Shown here piece by piece: positions 1 to 8,595 of a stretch of 64,000 nucleotides of DNA. The number at the start of each line of letters is the position of its first letter. The stretch's first letter is position 1. A model generated the notes under the pieces. It searched no databases. It worked only from the letters and a program-made list of their open reading frames with translations, and was not told where the DNA came from. The stretch comes from Flavobacteriaceae bacterium UJ101 (GTDB taxonomy: Bacteria > Bacteroidota > Bacteroidia > Flavobacteriales > UJ101). The position numbers and the translations under genes are program-made. The stretch is from contig CP016269.1 in NCBI GenBank assembly GCA_001880285.1, positions 1,188,501 through 1,252,500 of the forward strand, given 5' to 3'.

Positions 1-101
1 TTAAGATGAAAACTTTCTTCATAACTTCAATTTTAAACTAGATTTTACAAAATCTAAGCCAAAATTACCAGAAAACACACAAGAAACTGATTAACAACCA
101 A

Positions 102-344
102 TTATAAAATATTAATTACTTGTTCAATTTCAGGCACATGCTTTTTTATCGTCATCTCAACACCCGACTTTAATGTCATTTGATTAATAGAACATGCTGT
201 ACAGGTTCCTAAAAGACGAACTTTAACTAACTTATCATCAATGATTTCTACTAGTTCAATATCCCCTCCATCTGCTTTTAAAAATGGACGAATTTCTTCT
301 AATGCTACTTCTATTTTATTTTGAATATTTGACATGATCTTCAT
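102..344 (-). CDS. NifU C-terminal-domain Fe-S scaffold protein
   Basis: An 80-residue protein consisting only of the NifU C-terminal (Nfu) domain. The CxxC pair that holds a transferable 4Fe-4S cluster is at about residues 48-51 (LGTCTACS), preceded by the family signature ADGGDIELV. Full-length NifU or NfuA proteins are longer; this stand-alone form is common in Bacteroidota. A second in-frame ATG lies three codons in (MSNIQ, position 335) and could be the true start. It lies 4 bases after mrp on the same strand, so the two are probably co-transcribed. Both act in Fe-S cluster assembly or carriage, as does the suf operon elsewhere in the window. Confidence 0.9.
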   Translation of the reverse strand: MKIMSNIQNKIEVALEEIRPFLKADGGDIELVEIIDDKLVKVRLLGTCTACSINQMTLKSGVEMTIKKHVPEIEQVINIL

Positions 345-348
345 TTTT

Positions 349-1443
349 TTATTTTGAGCTACACCCAGCCATTGTGGTAATTCGAACTGCTTCTGTTGGA
401 GGCAAATCCTTATTACGTTTTACTAACTCTTCTACAATATTTTTTGAAATTTGATCGAACTTATCTGCCACTAAAGTATTATCCTGAAGTGCTGCAGGGC
501 GACCAATATCTCCAGCTTCACGGATGCTTTGTACGATAGGAATTTCTCCTAAAAACGGTACTTTTAAATCTTCAGCTAAATTGCGAGCCCCATCTTTTCC
601 AAACAAATAATATTTATTGTTTGGTAATTCATCTGGTGTGAAATAAGCCATATTCTCTATCATACCTAAAACAGGAACGTTAATCGCTTCTAATTGAAAC
701 ATTGCAACTCCTTTTCGAGCATCTGCTAAAGCTACAGTTTGCGGGGTTGAAACAATAACAGCACCTGTAATTGGAACTTCCTGAACTAAAGACAGATGAA
801 TATCTCCTGTTCCTGGAGGTAAATCTAAAACTAAGAAATCTAAATCCCCCCAATGCGCATCACGAATTAACTGATGGATAGCTTTCGAAGCCATGGCTCC
901 TCGCCATACTACGGCTTGATTTGCCTGTGCAAAGAATCCTAATGACAATACTTTAACACCATAATTTTCTACGGGTTGAATTTTTTGAACCCCATCTACT
1001 GTCGTTCCTAATGGCTTAGCTTCTGTTAAATCGAACATAGTAGGAGCAGAAGGCCCATAAATATCGGCATCTAAAAGCCCTACACGAAAACCTTTTTGTG
1101 CTAAAGCTACTGCTAAATTCGAAGAAACGGTCGATTTCCCTACTCCACCTTTTCCCGAAGCTACAGCAATAATATTATTAACGCCCGGAATTCCTGTTCC
1201 TTTAATTTCTTGTTTTTCGGGAGCATTTACATGAAAATTGGTTTTTACTTTTGCTTTTTCATATACAAAATCATGTACTGCCTTTAAAATATTTACTTCT
1301 ATTTTTTTCTTAACGTGCATGGTTGGAGATGATACAACAACATCTACTTCAACTTCATCTCCAAATATATTTACATTACGAATTTCTACTTCAATTCCTG
1401 CTAATTTAATAGCATTCAACACTTGATCTTTTGTGATTTTCAT
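349..1443 (-). CDS. mrp: Mrp/ApbC-family P-loop ATPase, Fe-S cluster carrier
   Basis: About 364 residues. An N-terminal DUF59/MIP18-like domain (about 1-85) is followed by a ParA/MinD-type ATPase with the deviant Walker A GKGGVGKS at about 97-104 and the DLPPGTGD motif. It is a cytoplasmic carrier delivering Fe-S clusters to apoproteins. The start at 1443 (MKITKDQ) is preferred over one nine codons upstream, because that upstream ATG overlaps the -7 box at 1468-1475. The internal CPxCG motif of E. coli Mrp is absent: the corresponding stretch reads ENMAYFTPDEL. The protein ends GCSSK. I believe that form is common in this phylum. It is followed by the Nfu gene in the same operon. Confidence 0.93.
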   Translation of the reverse strand: MKITKDQVLNAIKLAGIEVEIRNVNIFGDEVEVDVVVSSPTMHVKKKIEVNILKAVHDFVYEKAKVKTNFHVNAPEKQEIKGTGIPGVNNIIAVASGKGGVGKSTVSSNLAVALAQKGFRVGLLDADIYGPSAPTMFDLTEAKPLGTTVDGVQKIQPVENYGVKVLSLGFFAQANQAVVWRGAMASKAIHQLIRDAHWGDLDFLVLDLPPGTGDIHLSLVQEVPITGAVIVSTPQTVALADARKGVAMFQLEAINVPVLGMIENMAYFTPDELPNNKYYLFGKDGARNLAEDLKVPFLGEIPIVQSIREAGDIGRPAALQDNTLVADKFDQISKNIVEELVKRNKDLPPTEAVRITTMAGCSSK

Positions 1444-1467
1444 CTTAAAACTGTAATAAATAATAAA

Positions 1468-1475
1468 CAAATATA
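1468..1475 (-). promoter_or_regulatory. -7 promoter element of mrp
   Basis: On the minus strand this reads TATATTTG, an exact TAnnTTTG Bacteroidota -7 element, 24 bases before the chosen mrp start. Confidence 0.6.
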
Positions 1476-1497
1476 CGGATTATCTAAATTTAAACTC

Positions 1498-1549
1498 AAT
1501 AAAAAAGTATAGAAAAAATCAACTATCAGTTTGATTCTTTCTATACTTT
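1498..1549 (-). terminator. Rho-independent terminator
   Basis: Arms 1504-1522 and 1531-1549 pair over 19 bases with one mismatch around an 8-base loop. On the minus strand a T run follows. It ends the transcript of the membrane protein at 1574-1999 and separates it from mrp. Confidence 0.8.
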
Positions 1550-1573
1550 CGTTTTAAAAATTATGAGTTTAAC

Positions 1574-1999
1574 TTATTTAAACCATACTTCATAAGGAAT
1601 CCTACTTAACATTAAAATCAATCCGATTAAAAATAAAATAGGAATCGTCATATTAATTTTTTCAGCTTTTTTTAGTTTTACATTCGCAATAGTGATTAAT
1701 ATAATCCCTAACAACATCATTAAAGGATGTTCTAAAGCATATAAACGTAGTTCTGATGTTTTCATCGTTTCAGCTCCGAAAATTACCATAGGTGATATAA
1801 TGTATAAAATCACTCCAAAAACCAGTTGTAAATGTACTGTCATTACTGTAAAAAACCCTATTTTTTTAGTATTAGGATCTGCTTCTGCTTTCTTAGAAGC
1901 TTTGATAAAAGTAATTATCGTTGTTAGAGTAACCAATAATAACACTAAGTAAGCCCAATAACTATGAACTCCTTGTAAAATTTCATAAAATGTATTCAT
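1574..1999 (-). CDS. Small four-helix integral membrane protein
   Basis: 141 residues, almost entirely hydrophobic, with four predictable membrane helices (about 15-33, 50-70, 87-107, 119-137). Histidines occur near helix ends (QGVHSYWAY, MTVHLQLV, ALEHPLMM). This resembles small flavobacterial proteins loosely annotated as cytochrome-b-like, but I cannot confirm haem ligation. It lies 24 bases downstream of the large exported SPOR protein on the same strand and probably shares its transcript. Function is unknown. Confidence 0.65.
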   Translation of the reverse strand: MNTFYEILQGVHSYWAYLVLLLVTLTTIITFIKASKKAEADPNTKKIGFFTVMTVHLQLVFGVILYIISPMVIFGAETMKTSELRLYALEHPLMMLLGIILITIANVKLKKAEKINMTIPILFLIGLILMLSRIPYEVWFK

Positions 2000-2023
2000 A
2001 TCTTTTGTTTTCTTTTTAAATCA

Positions 2024-4189
2024 TCAATATTCTCTTTCTAAAATCCAAGTTCCTTTATTTCGTTTATAGATTTTATTTAATCTTTTTTGTGCTTCTTCTT
2101 TTGTAGCATATACTCCTTCGATCGTATAATAATAACCGTTCATTTCTAAATTCTCAGCTTGATCGAATCCTTTTCTTTTTAATCTTTTCAACATAATATT
2201 TGCTCCTTCTTGATCTTCCATTGTAGATAATACCAATAAATATTTGGTCACCCTCACTCTATTCTTATCAATTTTACGCTGATTTTCAACATGTTGATTA
2301 ACTCGGTCTCGTTGTGCAATTTGATCTTTAGTCATTTCAACTCCTTCAAAAGGGTTAGATAATTCATGACCATTTTTAACTTCAATTTTATTTGATGATA
2401 CTGCATTATTTTGCAAAGTACTTGAACTACTATTTACTCCAACCGACTTTGTTTCTTCTACACCTTGAAATCGATCAATATAGTTTTCTTCTTCAGGCAA
2501 TTTAAAATGATCTATCTTGGCAAATTCATCCGATTCGATAAATGAATTAAATTTATAGCTAACTAAAGTTAATTTTAATTCCTGATTATTTTCTAAAATA
2601 CGCAATCTATGTGGTATCACAAGATCATTTATCTTCGCATAAGATCCGTAATAAACTGTTTTAATTGGTGTATGAGCTTCTTTACAGAATTCTCTTTTCA
2701 TTAAAAGTCCTGAATAAGGATTGTAATATTCGTATACTATGTAATCATCTAAAGAAACTTTAATTTTATTAAAACGTTGGTCTTTATATTTTTCATCTTC
2801 TTCTACCACTAAACCTTCTACCACTATTTTACCTGAAGAATAAAATTGTTGTGGGAATACTGTTTCTTCTGCTAAAGCTTGGGCAATTTGTTCTTTATCG
2901 TAATCAATGATCACTCCTTTTTTATTAATCCAACCTCTATAACCATCAAAGATATTATACGATATATCTTCATCATTCAGTATCATTTTACGTAACTTAC
3001 GATGTGGCAACACATTTAAAAACTCTACTTTCAAATTCAATGTATCATTATTCACTACAACATCATATTTTGCTCGTGTATTCTGAATTGATTTGATCGC
3101 TTCTTTACTTCCTACTGCATCTAAATATTTATCTACAATTTCTTTCCCTGTTAAGTCAATACTTTTATATACAAAAGGATTTGCTATTGTTTCGTCTTTA
3201 ACATTTAAATATGTAATATCTTCATTTTTAAAACTTTCAAATATTCCATTTGCATCACCTGAAACAATAGTTCCAAACTTGTCGTAGTCTAATTGATTAC
3301 TTTTAGAAAAGGCTTTTAACTTATCTAACAAAGCTTTTCCATCTTTACCTTCTGTTTTTTGAACAATATGAACCTCAAAAAAATTATCAAAATCGCGTAT
3401 TGTTACATTTTCATCACCAAAAGTTTGTTTTAGAGCTCCTTCAAGATGTGGATCTACCTGACTATTTTGCGTATAAATAGAATATGTCTGTATTCCATCT
3501 TTTACATCTGAAAAAGGTTTGTAAATTAAAAATGAATTAGAAACTTTTACCTTTCCACAACCTAAATTCACTTCACCTAAATCAAGTTGACTCAAGGATT
3601 TTTCAAGTGTTTTTACTGCTTGTTTTTCATTTCCTTTTCCAAAAAGAGTTACTTTTATATTGTTAGTACCAATGGCATTTTTATAATCTTCTGATAATTG
3701 CTTTATTTTTTTAGAAGTAATATTTTTTTCTAAAAAAGGATAAGAATAATAAGGATACTTTTTATTAATAACATATTCTACCATTCCTCCTTCTTCAATC
3801 GAATTTTCCTTTGAAAAACGTGTTAATTCAGATAAATAGACTTTAGAAGAACCAATATTAAAATATTGTATAAAATTTTTTAAATCAAGAACTGCTTTCT
3901 CAAAACCACCATCTGTTTCATATTCAATTCTATCATAAAAAAAACGAACTTTGTTTTTTAAATAAGAACTTCTATTTGAATAATCTTCTAAAACTTTATC
4001 AATTGTTGCAATACTTACTGCATCTTGAAAGCATTTAGGTTTTTCTATATCCAAAACAATTTTAGTTCCTTTTCTTTTTTCTTTTACAAATTCGACTTCA
4101 ACCTGATTTGACAATATCACCTTTTCGCTTTGAGAAAACCCCAAAACTCCTGATAAAATCAAAATATAGAAAATAATATTTTTACTCAT
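2024..4189 (-). CDS. Large exported protein with degenerate M16-like region and C-terminal SPOR-like domain
   Basis: 721 residues with a signal peptide (MSKNIIFYILILSGVLGFSQ). Residues about 20-330 look like the fold of insulinase-family (M16) proteins, but the HxxEH zinc motif is absent, so if related it is inactive. Residues about 340-560 contain LDAVGSKEAIK and a long beta-rich stretch typical of LolA/LppX-fold outer-membrane-associated proteins. Residues about 640-721 (from VTKYLLVLS to the end) match the pattern of a SPOR/sporulation-related repeat, a peptidoglycan-binding domain. The location is probably periplasmic. The domain calls are inferred from motif patterns, not from alignment. 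The ATG lies only 4 bases after a -7 box, so the transcript may be leaderless. Confidence 0.6.
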   Translation of the reverse strand: MSKNIIFYILILSGVLGFSQSEKVILSNQVEVEFVKEKRKGTKIVLDIEKPKCFQDAVSIATIDKVLEDYSNRSSYLKNKVRFFYDRIEYETDGGFEKAVLDLKNFIQYFNIGSSKVYLSELTRFSKENSIEEGGMVEYVINKKYPYYSYPFLEKNITSKKIKQLSEDYKNAIGTNNIKVTLFGKGNEKQAVKTLEKSLSQLDLGEVNLGCGKVKVSNSFLIYKPFSDVKDGIQTYSIYTQNSQVDPHLEGALKQTFGDENVTIRDFDNFFEVHIVQKTEGKDGKALLDKLKAFSKSNQLDYDKFGTIVSGDANGIFESFKNEDITYLNVKDETIANPFVYKSIDLTGKEIVDKYLDAVGSKEAIKSIQNTRAKYDVVVNNDTLNLKVEFLNVLPHRKLRKMILNDEDISYNIFDGYRGWINKKGVIIDYDKEQIAQALAEETVFPQQFYSSGKIVVEGLVVEEDEKYKDQRFNKIKVSLDDYIVYEYYNPYSGLLMKREFCKEAHTPIKTVYYGSYAKINDLVIPHRLRILENNQELKLTLVSYKFNSFIESDEFAKIDHFKLPEEENYIDRFQGVEETKSVGVNSSSSTLQNNAVSSNKIEVKNGHELSNPFEGVEMTKDQIAQRDRVNQHVENQRKIDKNRVRVTKYLLVLSTMEDQEGANIMLKRLKRKGFDQAENLEMNGYYYTIEGVYATKEEAQKRLNKIYKRNKGTWILEREY

Positions 4190-4193
4190 AGGT

Positions 4194-4201
4194 CAAAAAT
4201 A
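4194..4201 (-). promoter_or_regulatory. -7 element immediately before the start codon
   Basis: Minus strand TATTTTTG, four bases upstream of the ATG at 4189. Transcription would begin at or next to the start codon. Confidence 0.5.
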
Positions 4202-4382
4202 GTATTATCAATAATTTATACCAAACATTTCATTACAAAAGATTTTATTTCCTAAGCTTCAATTGATAAAGATTTTAATATAAAACGCTTATTAAACTAC
4301 ACTACTATTTCTTTCGTTACCTTCTAAGTTATTCACTACAGAATTATTTCATGATTTTATAATGATTTTTATACAAATTTTG

Positions 4383-4390
4383 TATATTTG
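4383..4390 (+). promoter_or_regulatory. -7 promoter element of rplU-rpmA
   Basis: TATATTTG, exact TAnnTTTG consensus, 31 bases before the rplU ATG. Confidence 0.6.
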
Positions 4391-4421
4391 CAGGCCAAAG
4401 TAAAAATTAAACAATAATAAT

Positions 4422-5084
4422 ATGTACGCAATTGTAGAGATAGCAGGGCTTCAATATAAAGTTGAGCAAGACCAAAAATTGTACGTGCACCGTTTAGAAG
4501 GTAACGAAGGAGATGTTGTTACTTTCGATAAAGTTTTATTAACTGACAACGGTACTGTAACAGTTGGCGCCCCAGTTATAGAAGGAACAGCTGTAACAGC
4601 TAAAATCCTTAAGCACTTAAAAGGTGATAAAGTAATCGTTTTCAAAAAGAAAAGAAGAAAAGGTTACCAAAAGAGTAACGGACACAGACAGTTTTTAACT
4701 CAAATTGAAATCACTGGTGTAGGTGCAGGGTCTACAAAGAAAGCTACTAAAAAAGCAGCTCCAAAGAAAGAAGAAAAGGTAAAAGAGGAAGCTCCAAAAG
4801 CAACCAAAAAAGCAGCACCTAAAAAATCTTCTAAAGGAGATGATTTAACTAAAGTAGAAGGAATTGGACCAAAAGTGGCTGAATTATTTGCTGAAAATGG
4901 TATTAAATCTTTCTCAGATTTAGCTTCTAAATCTGCTGAAGAATTAAAAGCAATTTTAACTCCGAAAGGTGGACGTTATGCGTCAATGGAACCTGGAACA
5001 TGGCCTAAGCAAGCTGAATTGGCTGCAGAAGGAAAATGGGACGAGTTAAAAAAATGGCAAGATGAATTAGACGGTGGAAAATAA
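4422..5084 (+). CDS. rplU: 50S ribosomal protein L21 with C-terminal helix-hairpin-helix extension
   Basis: 220 residues, twice the usual L21 length of about 103. Residues 1-103 are canonical L21 ([16 protein letters not shown] at the start, [17 protein letters not shown] in the 23S rRNA-binding region). A Lys/Ala/Glu-rich linker follows (about 104-140). The last 80 residues contain a helix-hairpin-helix element ([15 protein letters not shown]) and a conserved tail with [20 protein letters not shown]. Such tails occur on L21 in many Bacteroidota. Their role is not established; the hairpin motif suggests nucleic-acid contact. It is co-transcribed with rpmA. Confidence 0.95.
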   Translation: MYAIVEIAGLQYKVEQDQKLYVHRLEGNEGDVVTFDKVLLTDNGTVTVGAPVIEGTAVTAKILKHLKGDKVIVFKKKRRKGYQKSNGHRQFLTQIEITGVGAGSTKKATKKAAPKKEEKVKEEAPKATKKAAPKKSSKGDDLTKVEGIGPKVAELFAENGIKSFSDLASKSAEELKAILTPKGGRYASMEPGTWPKQAELAAEGKWDELKKWQDELDGGK

Positions 5085-5121
5085 TTTTCCAACCAAAGTT
5101 TAACCCAAAAATTTAGAAAAA

Positions 5122-5382
5122 ATGGCTCATAAGAAAGGAGTAGGTAGTTCGAAAAACGGACGTGAATCAGAATCGAAAAGACTTGGTGTAAAGAAATTTG
5201 GTGGAGAAGCTGTAATCGCTGGTAACATCATTGTTCGCCAAAGAGGAACTCAACATCATCCTGGAAATAATGTAGGAATGGGTAAAGACCACACATTATT
5301 TGCTTTAATTGATGGAAAAGTAATTTTTACTAAAAAAAGAAATAACAGATCATATGTTTCTGTTCAACCTTTAGAAAATTAA
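5122..5382 (+). CDS. rpmA: 50S ribosomal protein L27
   Basis: 86 residues. The start [16 protein letters not shown] is the canonical L27 N terminus, which reaches toward the peptidyl-transferase centre. There is no N-terminal extension of the cleaved Firmicutes type. It lies 37 bases after rplU, the usual L21-L27 operon, and is followed by a strong terminator. Confidence 0.97.
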   Translation: MAHKKGVGSSKNGRESESKRLGVKKFGGEAVIAGNIIVRQRGTQHHPGNNVGMGKDHTLFALIDGKVIFTKKRNNRSYVSVQPLEN

Positions 5383-5405
5383 TCTTTATATTCCATAGAT
5401 TTAAG

Positions 5406-5437
5406 ACGTCCCGAAATGAATTCGGGACGTTTTTTAT
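5406..5437 (+). terminator. Rho-independent terminator of rplU-rpmA
   Basis: A perfect 10-bp stem, ACGTCCCGAA (5406-5415) with TTCGGGACGT (5421-5430), 5-base loop, then a T run. Confidence 0.92.
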
Positions 5438-5464
5438 TATAATTTATTCTCTTTTCACTACATA

Positions 5465-5497
5465 TTGTTTTTTTCTTATCTTGAAAGCTTATATTTG
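5465..5497 (+). promoter_or_regulatory. Promoter of trpS
   Basis: A -33 TTG at 5465-5467 and a -7 TATATTTG at 5490-5497, with 22 bases between them. The ATG follows 20 bases after the -7 box. Confidence 0.6.
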
Positions 5498-5517
5498 CTC
5501 CAAACAATTAAATTATA

Positions 5518-6495
5518 ATGTCAAGAATCTTAACAGGAATACAACCCACTGGCGTACCTCACTTAGGAAATTTATTAGGCGCTATTTTACCCGCTATCAG
5601 ATTATCCAATGAATCAAGTGATGAATCATTTTTATTTATGGCCGATATGCATTCTATCACCCAAATTAAAAATGGTTCTAATTTAAAACAAAATACTTAT
5701 GAAGTAGCTGCTGCATGGTTAGCATGCGGTCTTGATACTTCTAAAACTATCTTTTATCGTCAATCAGATATTCCTCAAGTAACAGAACTAGCTTGGTATT
5801 TAAATTGTTTTTACCCTTACCAACGATTGACTTTAGCACATTCTTTTAAAGATAAAGCAGATCGCTTAAGTGATATTAATACAGGTCTTTTTACATATCC
5901 TATGTTAATGGCTGCCGATATTCTCTTATATGATGCAGAAATTATACCTGTAGGTAAAGATCAATTACAGCATTTAGAAATGACTCGTGATGTTGCTTCT
6001 CGCTTTAACCATCAAATGGGAGAAACGTTTGTTTTACCACAGGATAAGTTACAAGAAAATACTATGTATGTTCCTGGAGTAGATGGTAATAAAATGTCTT
6101 CTTCCAGAGGAAATATTATCAATATATTTTTACCAGAAAAAAAATTGCGTAAACAAATTATGGGTATTCAAACGGATTCAACACCCTTAGAAGAACCTAA
6201 AAACCCCGATACAGATAATGTTTTTGCGATTTATAAATTACTTGCTACTCCTCAACAACTTGAAGTTATGCGTCAAAATTATTTAGGAGGAAATTATGGT
6301 TATGGACATGCTAAACAAGCGTTATTTGAATTAATTTTAGAACAATTTGGCGAAATAAGAGAACGTTATAATTATTATCTCGAAAATATCAATGAAGTAG
6401 AAGAAGAGCTACAAAAAGGAGCTGGGAAAGCGCGTACTATAGCACATGAGACATTAAATCGGGTAAGAGAAAAAGTTGGGTTTCATAATTTATAA
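5518..6495 (+). CDS. trpS: Tryptophanyl-tRNA synthetase
   Basis: 325 residues, normal for bacterial TrpRS (class Ic). The HIGH-type motif appears as GIQPTGVPHLGN near the N terminus and the KMSKS-type loop as NKMSSSRG. It charges tRNA-Trp with tryptophan in the cytoplasm. It is a single gene with its own promoter, followed after 12 bases by an AraC-type gene on the same strand. Confidence 0.96.
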   Translation: MSRILTGIQPTGVPHLGNLLGAILPAIRLSNESSDESFLFMADMHSITQIKNGSNLKQNTYEVAAAWLACGLDTSKTIFYRQSDIPQVTELAWYLNCFYPYQRLTLAHSFKDKADRLSDINTGLFTYPMLMAADILLYDAEIIPVGKDQLQHLEMTRDVASRFNHQMGETFVLPQDKLQENTMYVPGVDGNKMSSSRGNIINIFLPEKKLRKQIMGIQTDSTPLEEPKNPDTDNVFAIYKLLATPQQLEVMRQNYLGGNYGYGHAKQALFELILEQFGEIRERYNYYLENINEVEEELQKGAGKARTIAHETLNRVREKVGFHNL

Positions 6496-6507
6496 TCACA
6501 TGTCAAC

Positions 6508-7341
6508 ATGTTAATAAATAATATACCTGAATTATATATAAATAATCCTACAACAAAACCTGAACTCTTTGTGTATGATTTTAAAATGACTGAAGATACT
6601 ATCAAAACAAAGGTCAATTTAAACATGCATATGTTTAGTTTTTTACAACAAGGAAAAAAACATATACATTTTCCAGATACTTCAGTTTTAGTCAACGACA
6701 AGCAATCTATACTTGTTAAAAAAGGAAATTGTTTATGGAGTGAACTATTAGATAAAGAAGATATTTATTATTGCAAACTCTTTTTCTTTTCAGAACAACT
6801 GTTACGAGAATTTTTAACCAAACATATCAAAAACAGGGTTTCACCACAAAACAAACCTTCATATTTCGTCATTGAAAATGATTCATATATCACCTCTTAT
6901 CTTGATTCTCTTTCTATAATCACAACAAACTCTAAAACATTCAACAACAATATACTATCAGTAAAATTTGAAGAATTATTAATCTACTTGATTAATAAAT
7001 ACGGAACTGATTTTGAAAACTATTTACTTTCATTAATCACTTCAGAATCTTCATCATTTAAGAAAAATATTGAACAAAATGTTCATTCTACTCTATCACT
7101 TGAAGAAATTGCCTTCATATGCAACATGAGTCTTTCTACATTTAAACGCCATTTTAGAAAAGAATATAACGTTTCTCCAGGTAAATGGCTACGTGATAAA
7201 CGGTTATTAAAAGCAAAGGAATTACTTGAAAAAGGTCGTTTAAAACCATCTGAAATTTATTTAGATTTAGGATATAATAATTTATCCAGCTTTAGTATAG
7301 CTTTTAAAAACAAGTTCAATATAACACCTTCAGAAGTATAA
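6508..7341 (+). CDS. AraC-family transcriptional regulator
   Basis: 277 residues. The N-terminal half is an unassigned sensor-like domain. Residues about 180-277 carry the double helix-turn-helix of AraC/XylS proteins: SLEEIAFICNMSLSTFKRHFR, then GYNNLSSFSIAFKNKFNITPSE, the family signature. It lies just upstream of the GlcG/HbpS-like and aquaporin genes on the same strand, which have a separate promoter; regulation of these neighbours is possible but not shown. Confidence 0.9.
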   Translation: MLINNIPELYINNPTTKPELFVYDFKMTEDTIKTKVNLNMHMFSFLQQGKKHIHFPDTSVLVNDKQSILVKKGNCLWSELLDKEDIYYCKLFFFSEQLLREFLTKHIKNRVSPQNKPSYFVIENDSYITSYLDSLSIITTNSKTFNNNILSVKFEELLIYLINKYGTDFENYLLSLITSESSSFKKNIEQNVHSTLSLEEIAFICNMSLSTFKRHFRKEYNVSPGKWLRDKRLLKAKELLEKGRLKPSEIYLDLGYNNLSSFSIAFKNKFNITPSEV

Positions 7342-7424
7342 CAAAAAAGAGCTTTCTAAATAAGATGAGCTTTTCTCATAACTATTTGAACTTTTTTCAT
7401 AAACTATCAAACTATTAAACACTA

Positions 7425-7432
7425 TATCTTTG
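7425..7432 (+). promoter_or_regulatory. -7 promoter element
   Basis: TATCTTTG, exact TAnnTTTG, 27 bases before the ATG of the GlcG/HbpS-like gene. Confidence 0.6.
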
Positions 7433-7459
7433 CATCGTAAATTATAAAAACCATATATT

Positions 7460-7858
7460 ATGAATATTACATTAGAACAAGCAGAAAAAATTATTGCTGC
7501 AGCAAAATCTAGATCAGTTGCAATCGATACTAAAATGAATATTGCTATTGTAGATGCTGGCGCAAACTTAGTAGCTTTCGCACGTATGGATGGAGCTTGG
7601 TTAGGATCTTTAGATATTTCTATTAAAAAAGCAAAAACAGCACGCTTCTTTGACATGAATACAGGTGTAATTGGAGAATTATCTCAACCTGGAGGTTCTT
7701 TATATAACATTGAACATTCAAACAACGGTTTAATAACATTTCCGGGAGGAGTACCAATAAAAGACAACGCAGGTAATGTAATCGGAGCAATTGGTGTTAG
7801 CGGAAGTACTGTTGAAAACGATCATGACGTAGCAGAAGCAGGAGTTAATGCTTTATAA
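7460..7858 (+). CDS. GlcG/HbpS-family (haem-degrading-like) protein
   Basis: 132 residues, the usual length. Family features are the N-terminal [15 protein letters not shown] helix, the [21 protein letters not shown] strand-turn, and the C-terminal [24 protein letters not shown]. HbpS and GlcG relatives bind haem or small ligands and form octamers; most members have no proven enzymatic role. No signal peptide is visible. It is followed by a terminator and then an aquaporin gene. Confidence 0.88.
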   Translation: MNITLEQAEKIIAAAKSRSVAIDTKMNIAIVDAGANLVAFARMDGAWLGSLDISIKKAKTARFFDMNTGVIGELSQPGGSLYNIEHSNNGLITFPGGVPIKDNAGNVIGAIGVSGSTVENDHDVAEAGVNAL

Positions 7859-7883
7859 ATATTAAATCAATTAATAATAGTAA

Positions 7884-7909
7884 GGGTAACCTTTGGTTAT
7901 CCTTTTTTT
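7884..7909 (+). terminator. Rho-independent terminator
   Basis: GGGTAACC (7884-7891) pairs with GGTTATCC (7895-7902), including one G-T pair, around a 3-base loop, followed by seven T. Confidence 0.85.
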
Positions 7910-7922
7910 ATAACCTTTAAAG

Positions 7923-8561
7923 ATGATGAAAAAATATATAGCTGAATTTATTGGAACTTTTGCTTTAGTATTCTGCGGAACAGGATCTATAATTGTAAAC
8001 TCATTAAGTAATGATAGTTTAGGGTTACTAGGTATTAGTTTAACTTTTGGAATCATCATTATAGCCATAATATATATTTTTGGAACTATTTCTGGAGCAC
8101 ATATAAATCCTGCTGTAACCATCGCCTTATCAATAGGTGAAATGTTACCAAAAAATGAGCTATTAGGTTATATTACGGCCCAAATCTTAGGTGCTTTTGT
8201 AGCAAGTGGCGTCTTACTTTTTCTATTTCCAGCAACGGAAACCTTGGGGGAAACTTTACCAACAGGAGGCATAATACCATCCTTTGCTTTAGAATTTATT
8301 TTAACCTTCTTCCTTATGCTAACTATTTTAGGTATAACATCTAAAAGAGAACATTCAAATCTAGCCGGCATTGTTATTGGATTATTAGTTGCAGGGATTA
8401 TTCTATTTGCTGGTCCTATTTCCGGAGGATCTTTTAACCCTGCAAGAAGTTTAGCTCCTGCAGTTTTATCAGGAAATATAACAACCATCTGGATTTACAT
8501 TCTTGCACCAATTTCAGGAGCAATCTTCGCAATGTTAACTTGGAAAACGTTAACTAAATAA
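7923..8561 (+). CDS. Aquaporin / MIP-family channel
   Basis: 212 residues with six membrane helices and the two pore NPA motifs, HINPAVT and SFNPARS, each in a re-entrant half-helix. The Arg after the second NPA is the selectivity-filter arginine. Its short length suggests AqpZ/AqpN-type water or small neutral solute channels, but substrate cannot be told from the sequence. A second ATG one codon in (7926) is equally possible. It lies downstream of the GlcG-like gene beyond a terminator and converges with buk. Confidence 0.92.
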   Translation: MMKKYIAEFIGTFALVFCGTGSIIVNSLSNDSLGLLGISLTFGIIIIAIIYIFGTISGAHINPAVTIALSIGEMLPKNELLGYITAQILGAFVASGVLLFLFPATETLGETLPTGGIIPSFALEFILTFFLMLTILGITSKREHSNLAGIVIGLLVAGIILFAGPISGGSFNPARSLAPAVLSGNITTIWIYILAPISGAIFAMLTWKTLTK

Positions 8562-8595
8562 AAAGATTAACTTATTATAAAATTCAAAAGAAATA

